Shown: positions 25,151 through 35,081, counted from the stretch's first letter. The stretch is DNA of 54,024 bases from an uncultured Clostridia bacterium (GCA_944391955.1 CALXVG010000006.1:1-54024), one strand, 5' to 3'. Translations and numbers: made by a program. The notes: generated by a model from the letters alone, not told the origin.

Positions 25151-25795
25151 CTAATTTACTCCACCAAATTTATTTAATGGCCAAAATCTAAAAGCTACTC
25201 TACTTTCAATCTTATCTACAGGAATACAACCGAAAGACCTACTATCAGTGCTGTGTTCTCTATTATCACCCATAACAAAAACATAGCCGTCAGGTACTGT
25301 TACTTCAGTAAATAGTACTGCTTCTGTTGTCATACCTTCATTTAAATATGGTTCATCAAGTAACTCGCCATTTAGATAAACCTTTCCATCTTCTATTTTT
25401 ATAGTATCTCCTGCAACTCCTATAATTCTCTTTATATAACTTACTTTGCCTTGTTCTAGTACATAATAAGTAAATTTTTTCCATAATCCTTTAGGTTCAT
25501 TGTTATAAATTGCTACTATATTATTAGTGTCTAAATCTTCTAGAGATAATACAGAAACTGATGGAGCTTCAAATGTTATTATATCTCCCCTTTTGAATTC
25601 TGCATTCATGGTTCTTGCCCATCTGTTAAGCCACAATCTCTGACCATCTTCAAGAGTATCATCCATTGAAACTCTTCTTACTACTGTTGGTGTGCCTATA
25701 AAGTATTTTATCAATAATGCTATTATAATTGCTATTATAAAGCAATATATCCATTCTAAAATATTCTTTACTTTTGGGTCTATATTAAATTTCAT
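25151..25795 (-). CDS. lepB: signal peptidase I
   Basis: Cleaves signal peptides of secreted proteins at the membrane. It has one N-terminal membrane segment (about residues 15-33). The catalytic Ser is in RRVSMDDTLEDG (the usual SMxPTL reads SMDDTL), the general-base Lys in YIKRIIGVAGD, and the box VMGDNREHSTDSRSFG is present. It has 214 residues. It lies 14 bases after walK. Confidence 0.95.
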   Translation of the reverse strand: MKFNIDPKVKNILEWIYCFIIAIIIALLIKYFIGTPTVVRRVSMDDTLEDGQRLWLNRWARTMNAEFKRGDIITFEAPSVSVLSLEDLDTNNIVAIYNNEPKGLWKKFTYYVLEQGKVSYIKRIIGVAGDTIKIEDGKVYLNGELLDEPYLNEGMTTEAVLFTEVTVPDGYVFVMGDNREHSTDSRSFGCIPVDKIESRVAFRFWPLNKFGGVN

Positions 25796-25809
25796 TTTAC
25801 TCCCTTCTT

Positions 25810-27243
25810 CTAATTGACCTTATTAACTTTTGTTGGAAGTGTTATTACAACTTCTGTTCCAGAGTTAACTACACTTTTTATGTCAATTCTTCCACTGTTT
25901 TTATCTAAAATTTCTTTTGCTATTGATAAGCCTAAACCTGTACCTCCCATTTTTCTTGTTCTAGCTTTATCAACTCTATAAAACCTCTCAAATATTCTTT
26001 CCAAATCCTTTTGAGGTATTCCTATACCATTATCAATTATTTTTATATATGCATCATTATAAACAAAGCCTACATATATTTTTATATTTCCTCCATCATC
26101 CGTATATTTAATGCTGTTAGATAGAATGTTTAAAACAACTCTTTCTATTCCATCTTTATCTGCATAAACAGGCGGAACATTTGCAGTCACAAAGCATTCA
26201 AGTTTTTGTCCTTTCTTATTTGCTTCTATCTGTAAATTTTCTTGACATTTCTTTACAAGTGCACCTAAATCAAATTCTGATTTTTCCCATTTTGTTTCTG
26301 CATTATCATACTTAGAAAGGGTTAATAAGTCATTAACCAATTTTGTCATTCTAATAGTTTCAGAGGTTATAACTCCTAAAAACTTTTCTTGCAATTCTGC
26401 ATCATAGTCTGTATTAGCTAAAGTTTCTGCATATCCCAAAACAGATGTCAATGGTGTTTTTAGTTCATGGGATACATCTGCAATAAATTCTTTTCTCATA
26501 TTATCTAACTTTACATGTTCTGTTATATCCTGTATTAAAACAATAATTCCTGCAGGTCTTTCTATTTCATCTTTAAATGGTGCAAAATATATTTTTAGAT
26601 ATCTATCATTTATATTAATTTGTTTTTCAGTTGCAGTCCAATTTCCTAAATAAATCATTTTTTCTAGATTTATTTCGCTATCTATTGGTTTAAATATTTG
26701 GTTAAATTCTTGTTTGTTTTTCTTTTCTAAATCTAATAAGTTTTTTGCTGCAGGATTTATATGAATTATTTTACCTTCTAGATTAAATGCTATAACTCCA
26801 TCTGCCATATGTAATAATATGGTTTCTATTTGTTTCTTCTGTCTAGTCACTTCATTTAAATTTTCTTTTAGTCCTGCTGTTATTCTTTCAAAAGAATATA
26901 TTAATGCATCAATTTCTGTTGTTTTCTTTGTATTATAAATAGGTATATCTTTTATTTCTTCTCCTTCTGCCATTTTTTCTGCACTTTTAATAAGTTTATA
27001 TATTGGTTTAGTAATAACTTTTGATGTAAACCAAACTATAATTATAGAAAGTATAATAAATGACACTGTGAATATTGCTAATACAGTCATATTTGTATTT
27101 AATATTTCTTCTACTAATTGTGCATTGGTTTGTGAATTTAATGCAGATATGAAATTTGTCGTAACCATTCCATATGCTATAAACATTAAAATTGCAAGTA
27201 CCATAATAATTAATATTATTTTTATTTGTACACTTCTAAACAT
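25810..27243 (-). CDS. walK: WalK/PhoR-type sensor histidine kinase
   Basis: A membrane kinase with two membrane segments (about residues 7-27 and 53-73) around a short external loop of only about 25 residues. After these come HAMP, PAS (about 140-240), HisKA with the phospho-acceptor His259 in FIADVSHELKTPLTSVLGY, and HATPase with NILSNSIKYT, DNGIGIP and GTGLGLSI. It pairs with the adjacent OmpR-family regulator. The domain order fits WalK, though the external sensing domain is far smaller than in Bacillus, so PhoR-like roles remain possible. Confidence 0.88.
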   Translation of the reverse strand: MFRSVQIKIILIIMVLAILMFIAYGMVTTNFISALNSQTNAQLVEEILNTNMTVLAIFTVSFIILSIIIVWFTSKVITKPIYKLIKSAEKMAEGEEIKDIPIYNTKKTTEIDALIYSFERITAGLKENLNEVTRQKKQIETILLHMADGVIAFNLEGKIIHINPAAKNLLDLEKKNKQEFNQIFKPIDSEINLEKMIYLGNWTATEKQININDRYLKIYFAPFKDEIERPAGIIVLIQDITEHVKLDNMRKEFIADVSHELKTPLTSVLGYAETLANTDYDAELQEKFLGVITSETIRMTKLVNDLLTLSKYDNAETKWEKSEFDLGALVKKCQENLQIEANKKGQKLECFVTANVPPVYADKDGIERVVLNILSNSIKYTDDGGNIKIYVGFVYNDAYIKIIDNGIGIPQKDLERIFERFYRVDKARTRKMGGTGLGLSIAKEILDKNSGRIDIKSVVNSGTEVVITLPTKVNKVN

Positions 27244-27268
27244 GTTTTTTCCTTCCTAGTGTGATAAC

Positions 27269-28000
27269 TTATTGTGTTTTTATATAGTATCCAACTCCTC
27301 TTTTTGTTGCTAGTATTTTTGGAGCATCTTTTATTTTTTCTATTTTTCCTCTTATTCTTCTTACGGTAACATCAACAGTTCTTATATCTCCGTAATATTC
27401 ATATCCCCAAACAGTTTCTAATAGTTTTTCTCTTGTTACAACCTGACCTGATTGTTGTGCAATATATTTCAATACTTCAAATTCTCTTAAAGTTAAATTT
27501 AAAATTTCATCATTAACTTTTGCTTCAATTTTATCTAAATCTAAAGTTAATTGTCCTACTATAATTTTATTGGTATTATTAAGTGAATTATTATTTTGCT
27601 TGATTTCTGCATTAATTTCTGATTTTCTCAAATTAGCTTTTATTCTTGCCATTAGTTCTCTAACACTAAAAGGCTTTGTTATATAATCGTCTGCACCTAA
27701 CTCTAATCCTAATATTTTATCAATTTCTTCATCTTTTGCAGTTAACATTAATATTGGCATATTATACTTCGTTCTTATTTTCTTACATACTGTTAACCCA
27801 TCCATTCTAGGCAACATTATATCTAGCAAGATTAAATCTGGTTTTTTGTCTAATGCAATTTCAACAGCTTTAACTCCATCATTTGCTTCTAATGTTTTGT
27901 AACCTTCTTTATTTAGATTATATACTAAAATATCTACTATCGTTTGTTCATCATCCACTATTAAGATTGTTTTTTTATTATCTTTTTCAGTATTTTCCAT
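27269..28000 (-). CDS. walR: WalR/PhoB-type response regulator
   Basis: An OmpR-family transcription factor. The receiver domain has DDEQ, the phospho-acceptor Asp60 in LILLDIMLPRMDG, a Thr switch in MLTAKDEE and Lys in TKPF. The C-terminal winged helix includes LREFEVLKYIA and VDVTVRRIRGKIE. It has 243 residues. It is the first gene of an operon that continues with walK, lepB, holB, ricT and probably the ferredoxin. The ATG follows AAGGGGAA. Confidence 0.9.
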   Translation of the reverse strand: MENTEKDNKKTILIVDDEQTIVDILVYNLNKEGYKTLEANDGVKAVEIALDKKPDLILLDIMLPRMDGLTVCKKIRTKYNMPILMLTAKDEEIDKILGLELGADDYITKPFSVRELMARIKANLRKSEINAEIKQNNNSLNNTNKIIVGQLTLDLDKIEAKVNDEILNLTLREFEVLKYIAQQSGQVVTREKLLETVWGYEYYGDIRTVDVTVRRIRGKIEKIKDAPKILATKRGVGYYIKTQ

Positions 28001-28173
28001 AAAAGGTTCCCCTTCCCTTTCAAATAATTTAATTGCTATTATATATGTATATTCTATTAATTTATATCACATATATCAAATTTATACAAGGTTTTTTGTG
28101 AATTTGTGGAAAAAACTAATAATATAAATCTTTTTATATTTATTTTATAAATGTAAGCTTAGCATACAAAAAT

Positions 28174-28197
28174 ATCGCAAACAATATTGTTTGCGAT
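28174..28197 (-). terminator. tRNA-Trp terminator
   Basis: A perfect 24-base palindrome, ATCGCAAACAAT with its complement, followed by TTTTTG on the minus strand, five bases downstream of the tRNA. Confidence 0.8.
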
Positions 28198-28201
28198 AAT
28201 G

Positions 28202-28276
28202 TGGCAGGGGTAGAAGGATTCGAACCCTCACAGGCGGTTTTGGAGACCGATGTGCTACCATTAACACTATACCCCT
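28202..28276 (-). tRNA. tRNA-Trp (anticodon CCA)
   Basis: The acceptor stem AGGGGTA/TACCCCT, the anticodon loop CTCCAAA (anticodon CCA), the GGTTCGAATCC T-arm and an encoded CCA end are all present. It is a stand-alone gene with its own terminator. Confidence 0.96.
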
Positions 28277-28350
28277 ATTTAAAATACCTATTTATAATAA
28301 CATATTTTTATTATTGGTGCAATAGGTATTATATCTTTTTTTATTCTTTT

Positions 28351-28776
28351 TTATATTTCTGCTATTCTAACAGTATATGATATTGCTCTTGAATTATTTT
28401 CAACTTCAAGAAAAACTCTAAGCATATTATCCCCTATGGTAGCAAATATACAATTTTTTATATGTTTTGCAATTAATATATTATTATTTTGATATATAGC
28501 CTTATCTTCAGGAACATATGTATATACCGTTCCATTTGTAAAAGTTAGAACATACGTAGATGTTTGAGATTTATTAACTGTATTGCCTTCTTTTATTTCT
28601 TTTGTTAATTGTAAATTTATTTTATCTAATTCCACTTCTTGTACTGATTGTACATTTAGTTCATCAAAGTTCTTTCTGAAATTTGATGTAATAACTCCTA
28701 ATACAGCCAATGCCATCAAAGATAATATTACATATCCTATCAAAGACAATAAAGTTATACCTTTATTATTTCTCAT
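28351..28776 (-). CDS. prepilin-like protein with N-terminal methylation-type segment
   Basis: A protein of about 141 residues with a short basic leader, then KGITLLSLIGYVILSLMAL, which resembles the type IV prepilin/pseudopilin cleavage and membrane helix (Gly followed by a hydrophobic run), though the Glu at +5 is replaced. The rest is a small globular domain. Upstream ATGs up to 28803 overlap the ribosome site AAAGGA. No other pilus genes are in the window, so a role in pili or in a competence-type pseudopilus is inference. Confidence 0.6.
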   Translation of the reverse strand: MRNNKGITLLSLIGYVILSLMALAVLGVITSNFRKNFDELNVQSVQEVELDKINLQLTKEIKEGNTVNKSQTSTYVLTFTNGTVYTYVPEDKAIYQNNNILIAKHIKNCIFATIGDNMLRVFLEVENNSRAISYTVRIAEI

Positions 28777-28936
28777 ATCTACTTTCATTCCTTTCTTTTG
28801 CATAAAGATTTGAGCATGAAGTTCAAAATGTAATTTTTAGTCCGTATCATTTTGTTTTATCTGTATCTAAATTATATATAATTATTTACTTTTTTTCAAC
28901 ACTTTTTATAAAAAAGCAATATTTTTGCAAAAACTG

Positions 28937-28965
28937 TTGACAAATCGAAAAAAATTATTTAAAAT
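28937..28965 (+). promoter_or_regulatory. promoter of the tRNA-His/tRNA-Gln unit
   Basis: TTGACA (28937-28942), a 17-base spacer, and TAAAAT (28960-28965), 35 bases before the tRNA-His gene. Confidence 0.8.
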
Positions 28966-28999
28966 AGTATATGTGCTTTTCTTTAAGTACATAATAAGC

Positions 29000-29077
29000 G
29001 GTGGATGTAGCTCAGTTGGTTAGAGCGCTGGTTTGTGGCACCAGAGGCCGTGGGTTCGAGTCCCATCTTCCACCCCA
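29000..29077 (+). tRNA. tRNA-His (anticodon GTG)
   Basis: The cloverleaf has TAGCTCAGTTGGTTAGAGC in the D arm, the loop TTGTGGC (anticodon GTG), a TTCGAGT T-loop and an encoded CCA. The extra G at 29000 (position -1) faces C73, as required for histidine tRNA. The acceptor stem has one T-T mismatch at its sixth pair. Confidence 0.95.
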
Positions 29078-29088
29078 TAATAGAATAT

Positions 29089-29164
29089 TGGGGTGTAGCC
29101 AAGTGGTAAGGCACCAGACTTTGACTCTGGCATTTCGGCGGTTCGAGTCCTCCCACCCCAGCCA
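29089..29164 (+). tRNA. tRNA-Gln (anticodon TTG)
   Basis: The acceptor stem TGGGGTG/CACCCCA, the anticodon loop CTTTGAC (TTG), the GGTTCGAGTCC T-arm and an encoded CCA are present. It lies 11 bases after tRNA-His, in the same transcript. Confidence 0.96.
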
Positions 29165-29166
29165 AA

Positions 29167-29194
29167 AACGCAAGTATAGCTACTTGCGTTTTTT
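29167..29194. terminator. bidirectional terminator
   Basis: The stem AACGCAAGTA / TACTTGCGTT with loop TAGC and T6 on the plus strand ends the tRNA transcript. On the minus strand it follows the spoIIP stop directly. Confidence 0.88.
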
Positions 29195-29195
29195 A

Positions 29196-30314
29196 TTATT
29201 TACATACTTCTTCTAGTACATTTGCCAAACATTGCATGCTTAATAAACATTCCTCTAATGTATTTGCTGTTGCTCCAACTTCTATAATACTTGCCCCTCT
29301 TGCTATATGTTGATTATATCTAGAATTTGTTAATATAATTGGACGAAATAAACCTGGATACATTTCATTTGCTTTGGCTTGTATCTTTATTGCTATTTTA
29401 AAATTTTCAATCCAATTAGGATGTTCTAGTCCTCCACCATCTGTTCCTACAACAAACATTAATTGTGCTACTTTTTTTCCATTTATCATTACAGTTGGTC
29501 CATACGTATCTCCAGAACCTACTGCGTCTCTATGGATATCAAATACTAAATCTATGTTTTTGCCATATAATAAATTTGTAGCAGTTTGATATGATCTATC
29601 ATATGACCCTGAATATGCTGGATAATCATGGTATGTACCATCATGTATAACATTAAATCCTTTTTGAGTTAAAAATGTTTCTAATTCTCTTCCTACTCTA
29701 ATCATATTGTAATTACTATCAGTTGTTCTATAGTTTCCTGTCATTGTATAATTATATGTTTCACTTGGAGTATAGCTTTCACATGTATGTGTATGATATA
29801 TCAATATACTTTTTGAATTATTAATTTCTATATCTGGAATCAACATTTCTTGTGTTATTGTATAATCACTTTTATTATTTATCTTAACATTAGTATATTC
29901 GGTATTATAACTTTCTGCTAAATTTTTTTCTAAAACTTTTTCTGTTGTTACAGTAGTTCCTATTATTGTTTGGTTTTCTTGTGTTTGTTCTGTATTCTGA
30001 ACAATATTAATTTCTTGCTTTTCTTCTACTTCTATATTAGTGATTTCTGTATTTTCTAAAGTTGTAAATAATGGCAATTGCATATCTATTATATTGTTAA
30101 CCCTGTATTTATTATTTTCCTTATCATATGATGATAAAATAGCTGTTCCAAAATTTAAACATTGTGCTGTATCAACATTTATATTTATTTTTTTTAAGAT
30201 ATTGTCTTGAGAACTATATAAAATTTTTCCCAAGTAAAAAAGTAAAGTGATTAAAAAAGCTATTTTTAATATGTATTTTATTAAATCTCTCAAATTAATT
30301 ACGGCTACATTCAC
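29196..30314 (-). CDS. spoIIP: stage II sporulation protein P (spore engulfment hydrolase)
   Basis: A membrane-anchored amidase/endopeptidase that, with SpoIID and SpoIIM, thins septal peptidoglycan during engulfment. One N-terminal membrane segment (about residues 12-32) is followed by a variable linker and the SpoIIP domain: LIYHTHTCESYTPSE (zinc His), DLVFDIHRDAVGSG, and GASIIEVGATANTLEEC at the end. The start is taken as a GTG behind AAGGTGG. It has 372 residues. It shows that the organism belongs to a spore-forming lineage. Confidence 0.93.
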   Translation of the reverse strand: MNVAVINLRDLIKYILKIAFLITLLFYLGKILYSSQDNILKKININVDTAQCLNFGTAILSSYDKENNKYRVNNIIDMQLPLFTTLENTEITNIEVEEKQEINIVQNTEQTQENQTIIGTTVTTEKVLEKNLAESYNTEYTNVKINNKSDYTITQEMLIPDIEINNSKSILIYHTHTCESYTPSETYNYTMTGNYRTTDSNYNMIRVGRELETFLTQKGFNVIHDGTYHDYPAYSGSYDRSYQTATNLLYGKNIDLVFDIHRDAVGSGDTYGPTVMINGKKVAQLMFVVGTDGGGLEHPNWIENFKIAIKIQAKANEMYPGLFRPIILTNSRYNQHIARGASIIEVGATANTLEECLLSMQCLANVLEEVCK

Positions 30315-30401
30315 ATTACCACCTTAATAAAATATATTCACAAAATAAAAAAATATACAAAGGTTGTTTAATAAACTACCCTTGTATCAATTATGCATAC
30401 T

Positions 30402-32615
30402 TTATATATCATATTTATAAATATCAAGTTCTACAGCTTTTGTTTCATTCTCATGAAATTTTATTTTATAATTTGTATCTTTCTCTTCCTTTTTAAAATT
30501 AAGTTTGTCTGTATTTAATAATATTCCCGTAGATATCATCATACCCAGTGGTAAGGTTTTGTTTTCATTATTGTAATATATTATATTTGTAAGTGGTAAA
30601 CAATTTGTACCTTCTGTTAAATTTAATTTATATAAATTTTCTTTAGTTTTATTGGAATGTTCTAATGCTTCTTCCGGATTTATATAAAATATATTTAATT
30701 TATTTTTTAAATTGCCTACCTTATATACAGGAATATCTATAGAAGTTTTAAATTTTTTTATAGAACTATCTATTGTTTCTATTATTTTTTGAAGTATTTG
30801 TTTATATTCTTCTAAAGTTGTATTTTCTTTTAAAAGTAGTATTGGAAATCTATTTTTTTCATTTTCTCTATGTCTGATATTTCCAAGAATTTTTATTTTC
30901 TCTTGCGATTCTGCAATGCTACCAAATATGTCTACAGTTTTATTTTTGTTTTCTTCTATAAGTTTCTCTTTAAGTGTATTCAAGTGTTCTTCTGGGATTT
31001 CTTGATTATTTAACAATAAGTTAATATCTTCAAAAATTTCTGTTGTTGCTATAAAAACACTATCTGTTTCTTCTTTATTTAATATGTCTCTTACCTCTTT
31101 GTCGAACTGTTTCCCAATATCTTCTAAATCTGTAATATAATTAAAGGTTTTCTTTATTTTCATTTTTCTTTTCTCTTGTGGTGTTTCAGTTCCTTCATTT
31201 AATGCTTGTGCTTCAGGTTTATTTGTAAATCTCCAAAATTCGAATATACTTTTTTTGTGTTTATCAATTTCTTTTATATATTGATTAGCATTTTTTATTT
31301 TTAGTTCTAACATATTAATTCTTTGATGCATTGCTTCAATATCTTGTTCTAAGTTTCTTATATCGTTATTTTCAACATCTAAATTTTCATATAAATTTAA
31401 CAATGTCTCTAAGTTATAATGTTCTTTTATTTCCAATTTTTCAAAATATTTTAATGTTCCTGCTTGTTCTTCTTTTTTCTTGTCTGTAGAAGCTGCTTTT
31501 TTAGAATTATCAACTTTTTTATATTTGAAAAAGTATTTTATCTTTCCAAAAAAGGTTTTCTTACATTCTAAGAAAATAGATATTTGCTTTTCTTTTTCAT
31601 AATATTCTTCATTCAGATTATTTGCTTCTTTTTTTAATTTCTTTAGCTCTTTAGATAATTTTACTTTGATTTCTTTTATTTTTGTAATTTCTTTTATTCC
31701 TTTTAAGTATTCTTGTTTTATCATGTCTGGTAAATTTGAAAATGTTATTTTTTCTGAATTGTGATAAAAGTGTATTGAACCTTGACTATCTAATTTTATA
31801 TTAAATTTGTAGTGATGTGATAATTGTGTTTCTAATATAAATAAAGCTTTTAATAATTGATAAAATTCTCTTGCTTCTTGTTCTGTTTTTAGAACAATTT
31901 TATATTCACTTTGTAAAGTATCATATATATTTGTTCTACCCATAATTTGCATTGTTGAATTTCCTTCTGTATCATACACTTCATGTATTAATGGCCATTC
32001 TTTTGTAAAGAAACACAAATAGTTTTCTACATCTGCAATTTCTGATTCATATAGGTATTTTCTACTATATGTAGCATAACATATTGGTACATATATTTTT
32101 TCATTATTATTTTCTATCTGCTTTTTTAGAATATAGAATAATGTTGCAACTTCATGTTCTTTAGTTGGAAATAGAACAAAGTATTTGTGTGCATCTTCAG
32201 CATAATATATTTGCCATAAGTAGTCTTTATCATATGTTATACTATCTGGGATTTTTGATTTAAATTGCTGTTGTTGTTCTTCTATTTCTTGTAAATCTTC
32301 TATTTGTAGGCTTTTTACCATGTTTAAAAATGCTGTATACTTTAACATATCGTCTTCGTTTACAGGATTAAAAAACATAGCAAGTGGCAATGCTTTTGCA
32401 TATTTTTCTGTATAATCTGCCAGTCTATGTGTTGGTGTTAACAAGATAACTATATCATTTACATTTATATATTTGTAGACCTTATAGCTTTTTTCATCAT
32501 AATTTCTTTTTACCCTAAAACTTACATTCGCTGGACCAGCTATTCTTTCTGGAACATTATCTAAATCTAATCCTATGTATTTTAATTTTTCTTCTATACC
32601 TTCATTTGTTTCCAA
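30402..32615 (-). CDS. large coiled-coil protein of unknown function
   Basis: A 737-residue cytoplasmic protein with no signal or membrane segments. Residues about 1-290 are a mixed alpha/beta region with many aromatic residues. Residues about 290-480 are strongly charged and helical, with heptad-like runs typical of coiled coil. Residues about 490-640 are helical, and a last domain of about 90 residues ends in VELDIYKYDI. I recognise no catalytic motif or family. It lies between rpmF and spoIIP with its own ribosome site. An imperfect hairpin at about 30357-30388 may terminate it. Confidence 0.75.
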   Translation of the reverse strand: METNEGIEEKLKYIGLDLDNVPERIAGPANVSFRVKRNYDEKSYKVYKYINVNDIVILLTPTHRLADYTEKYAKALPLAMFFNPVNEDDMLKYTAFLNMVKSLQIEDLQEIEEQQQQFKSKIPDSITYDKDYLWQIYYAEDAHKYFVLFPTKEHEVATLFYILKKQIENNNEKIYVPICYATYSRKYLYESEIADVENYLCFFTKEWPLIHEVYDTEGNSTMQIMGRTNIYDTLQSEYKIVLKTEQEAREFYQLLKALFILETQLSHHYKFNIKLDSQGSIHFYHNSEKITFSNLPDMIKQEYLKGIKEITKIKEIKVKLSKELKKLKKEANNLNEEYYEKEKQISIFLECKKTFFGKIKYFFKYKKVDNSKKAASTDKKKEEQAGTLKYFEKLEIKEHYNLETLLNLYENLDVENNDIRNLEQDIEAMHQRINMLELKIKNANQYIKEIDKHKKSIFEFWRFTNKPEAQALNEGTETPQEKRKMKIKKTFNYITDLEDIGKQFDKEVRDILNKEETDSVFIATTEIFEDINLLLNNQEIPEEHLNTLKEKLIEENKNKTVDIFGSIAESQEKIKILGNIRHRENEKNRFPILLLKENTTLEEYKQILQKIIETIDSSIKKFKTSIDIPVYKVGNLKNKLNIFYINPEEALEHSNKTKENLYKLNLTEGTNCLPLTNIIYYNNENKTLPLGMMISTGILLNTDKLNFKKEEKDTNYKIKFHENETKAVELDIYKYDI

Positions 32616-32720
32616 GCTTTTTACCTCTCTTATAAAAATTTCTATTTAAGTATATCATACGATTTTTAATTATTCAATGTTAAATATATTTTTATTTATA
32701 TATTGTACATATGCAATAAA

Positions 32721-32740
32721 AAAGAAGCTTATGCTTCTTT
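32721..32740 (-). terminator. rpmF terminator overlapping the stop codon
   Basis: The stem AAGAAGC / GCTTCTT with loop ATAA includes the last rpmF codons and its stop, followed by six T on the minus strand. Confidence 0.75.
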
Positions 32741-32908
32741 TTTTATCACTTCTTTTCCATCATAAAATCCACAGTTTGAGCATACTCTATGTGGCATTAC
32801 TGGTTCATTACAATGTTTACATCTTGCTATATTTGGTTCTTCTAATTTCCATGTTGATCTTTTTGTTCTTGTTCTTTCCTTTGACCATCTTCTTTTTGGT
32901 TGTGCCAT
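32729..32908 (-). CDS. rpmF: 50S ribosomal protein L32
   Basis: A 59-residue protein of the large ribosomal subunit. The N-terminus MAQPKRRWSKERTRTKRS is the L32 signature, followed by the zinc ribbon CKHCN and CSNCGFYDGKEV. It has an AGGAGG ribosome site and its own strong promoter 66 bases upstream. The usual upstream neighbour (a DUF177/YceD gene) is absent. Confidence 0.97.
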   Translation of the reverse strand: MAQPKRRWSKERTRTKRSTWKLEEPNIARCKHCNEPVMPHRVCSNCGFYDGKEVIKKEA

Positions 32909-32973
32909 TATTTTCCCTCCTCTATCAGTATGATTTATATATCTATATATTTTATATTTTTAGCTACTAAACT

Positions 32974-33002
32974 AGTATACTAGGAAATTTCTTTTTTGTC
33001 AA
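32974..33002 (-). promoter_or_regulatory. rpmF promoter
   Basis: Minus strand: TTGACA (33002-32997), a 17-base spacer, then TATACT (32979-32974), 66 bases before the rpmF ATG. Confidence 0.8.
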
Positions 33003-33059
33003 GATTTTCTGGGTATTTTTTGTATTTTTTAGCTATTTTTTTTATATTCTTATTGTAAA

Positions 33060-35081
33060 TTATTTCTTTTTGCTTTTCTTCTTTTTAGTAATAGTTGATT
33101 TCTTTTTATTATCTTGTGAAGGTTTATTCCAAGATATATAATCGCATTTTTCTGGGTTATTTTCACATATATAATAATTTCTTCTTTTCTTTGTTTTTCT
33201 TATTTGGATTTTACCACCACATTTTGGACATGGTTCATCTATTGTTTCTATTAAAGGTTTAGCATTTTGACATTCCGGATATCCTGGACATGCTAAGAAT
33301 TTTCCATATTTACCATATTTTATAACCATCATTCGGCCACATTTATCACATGGTACATCAGATACTTCATATTCTAATTTAACATGTTCTAGTTCTTTTT
33401 CAACTTTCTCTACTGTAACTTTAAATGGATTATAAAAATCACTAATTACCTTCTTCCAATTTTCTTTTCCTTCTGCTATTTTATCAAACTGGTTTTCCAT
33501 CTCAGCTGTGAATTCTATATTTATTACATCTTTAAAATTTTCTATTAATAATTTATTTACTACTTTTCCTAATTCTGTTGGATGTAATTGTTTTTGAATT
33601 TTTTCGATATATCTTCTAGCTAAAATAGTTGTTATTATTGGTGAATATGTACTTGGTCTTCCTATTCCCTTTTCTTCTAATGTTTTAACTAAACTTGCTT
33701 CAGTATATCTTGCTGGTGGTTCTGTAAAGCTTTGTTTCGTATCAATTTTTTCATTTAGTAATTCTTGACCTTTTTCCAAATATGGTATTTTTTCATATTC
33801 TTCTTTTTCTTCATTGTCTTCTGTTTCTACGTATAATGCCATAAATCCTTTAAATTTAATTGTTTGTCCATTTGCTTTAAAAACATAATTATTTGCTAAA
33901 ATTTTCACCCCAACAGTATCATAAATTGCAGATGCCATCTGGCTAGCTATAAATCTATTATATATTAATTTATATAGTTTATATTGGTCCTTTGTTAAAT
34001 CTGCTTTTATTTTATCAGGTGTTAGTTCAATGTATGTTGGTCTTATAGCTTCATGTGCATCTTGGCTATCTTTTTTTGTTTTATAATATCTATTTTCATA
34101 ATATTCTTTTCCAAATTCTGCTTCAATGTGTTGTTTTGCTGCACTTCTAGCCACTTCTGATATTCTAGTTGAATCTGTTCTCATATATGTTATTAATCCA
34201 ACACTACCCTTTTCTTTTATCTTTACTCCTTCATATAAACCTTGTGCAACAGACATAGTCTTTTTTATTGCAAAACCTAGTTTTCTAGAAGCTTCTTGTT
34301 GCATAGTACTTGTAGTAAATGGTGGTGCAGGTGCTCTTTTCTTTTCTCCTAATTTTATGTCATCAACAATATATTTTGCACCTTTTAAATTATTTAGGAT
34401 TTCATTTACTTCATTTTCTGAGTGTATATCTATTTTTTCACTGTCTTTTCCATAAAATTTTGCTTCAAAACTTTTTTTTGTTTTTTTATCCTTTAATTTT
34501 ACATATATGTTCCAATATTCTTCTGGAATGAAATGTTCTATTTCTTCTTCCCTATCTACTATTAGCTTTACAGCAACTGATTGCACTCTACCAGCAGATA
34601 GACCTTTTTGAACTTTTTTCCATAAAACTGGACTAATTTTATATCCAACGATTCTATCTAAAACACGTCTAGCTTGTTGTGCATCTGTTAAATCCATATC
34701 AATTGTTCTAGGTTCTTTCATTGCTTCTTTGACAGCATCTTTTGTTATTTCATTAAAAGTTACTCTACAAATTTCATTTGGATCTATTGATAGAATATTT
34801 GCTAAATGCCATGCTATTGCTTCTCCTTCTCGGTCAGGGTCAGTTGCAAGATATACTTTTTTTGCATCTTTTGCCTCTTTTTTTAAACTTTTAATTAAAT
34901 CTCCCTTACCTCTAATATTTATGTATTGTGGTTCTAATGTTTTTTCATCTATTCCTAACTTAGATTTTGGTAAATCTCTAATATGCCCCATAGATGCTAC
35001 TACTTTCGTGTTTCCACCTAGAAATTTTTTAATTGTGTTTGCTTTAGCAGGAGATTCTACTATTATTAATTTATCTGTCAT
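33060..35081 (-). CDS. topA: DNA topoisomerase I
   Basis: Relaxes negative supercoils with a Tyr nucleophile. The N-terminal Toprim domain has IVESPAKANTIKKFLG and ATDPDREGEAIAWHL, the active-site Tyr is in GLITYMRTDSTRIS, and GIGRPSTYSPI follows. The C-terminus has two zinc ribbons (CDKCGRMM..CPGYPEC and CPKCGG..CENNPEKC) and a Lys-rich tail. It has 673 residues. It is 33 bases downstream of the hydrolase gene and probably shares its transcript. Confidence 0.97.
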   Translation of the reverse strand: MTDKLIIVESPAKANTIKKFLGGNTKVVASMGHIRDLPKSKLGIDEKTLEPQYINIRGKGDLIKSLKKEAKDAKKVYLATDPDREGEAIAWHLANILSIDPNEICRVTFNEITKDAVKEAMKEPRTIDMDLTDAQQARRVLDRIVGYKISPVLWKKVQKGLSAGRVQSVAVKLIVDREEEIEHFIPEEYWNIYVKLKDKKTKKSFEAKFYGKDSEKIDIHSENEVNEILNNLKGAKYIVDDIKLGEKKRAPAPPFTTSTMQQEASRKLGFAIKKTMSVAQGLYEGVKIKEKGSVGLITYMRTDSTRISEVARSAAKQHIEAEFGKEYYENRYYKTKKDSQDAHEAIRPTYIELTPDKIKADLTKDQYKLYKLIYNRFIASQMASAIYDTVGVKILANNYVFKANGQTIKFKGFMALYVETEDNEEKEEYEKIPYLEKGQELLNEKIDTKQSFTEPPARYTEASLVKTLEEKGIGRPSTYSPIITTILARRYIEKIQKQLHPTELGKVVNKLLIENFKDVINIEFTAEMENQFDKIAEGKENWKKVISDFYNPFKVTVEKVEKELEHVKLEYEVSDVPCDKCGRMMVIKYGKYGKFLACPGYPECQNAKPLIETIDEPCPKCGGKIQIRKTKKRRNYYICENNPEKCDYISWNKPSQDNKKKSTITKKKKSKKK

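Noticed and set aside
29000..29077. Plus-strand ORF across the tRNA genes as a protein.
   Set aside because: It is only the tRNA-His and tRNA-Gln sequence read as codons.
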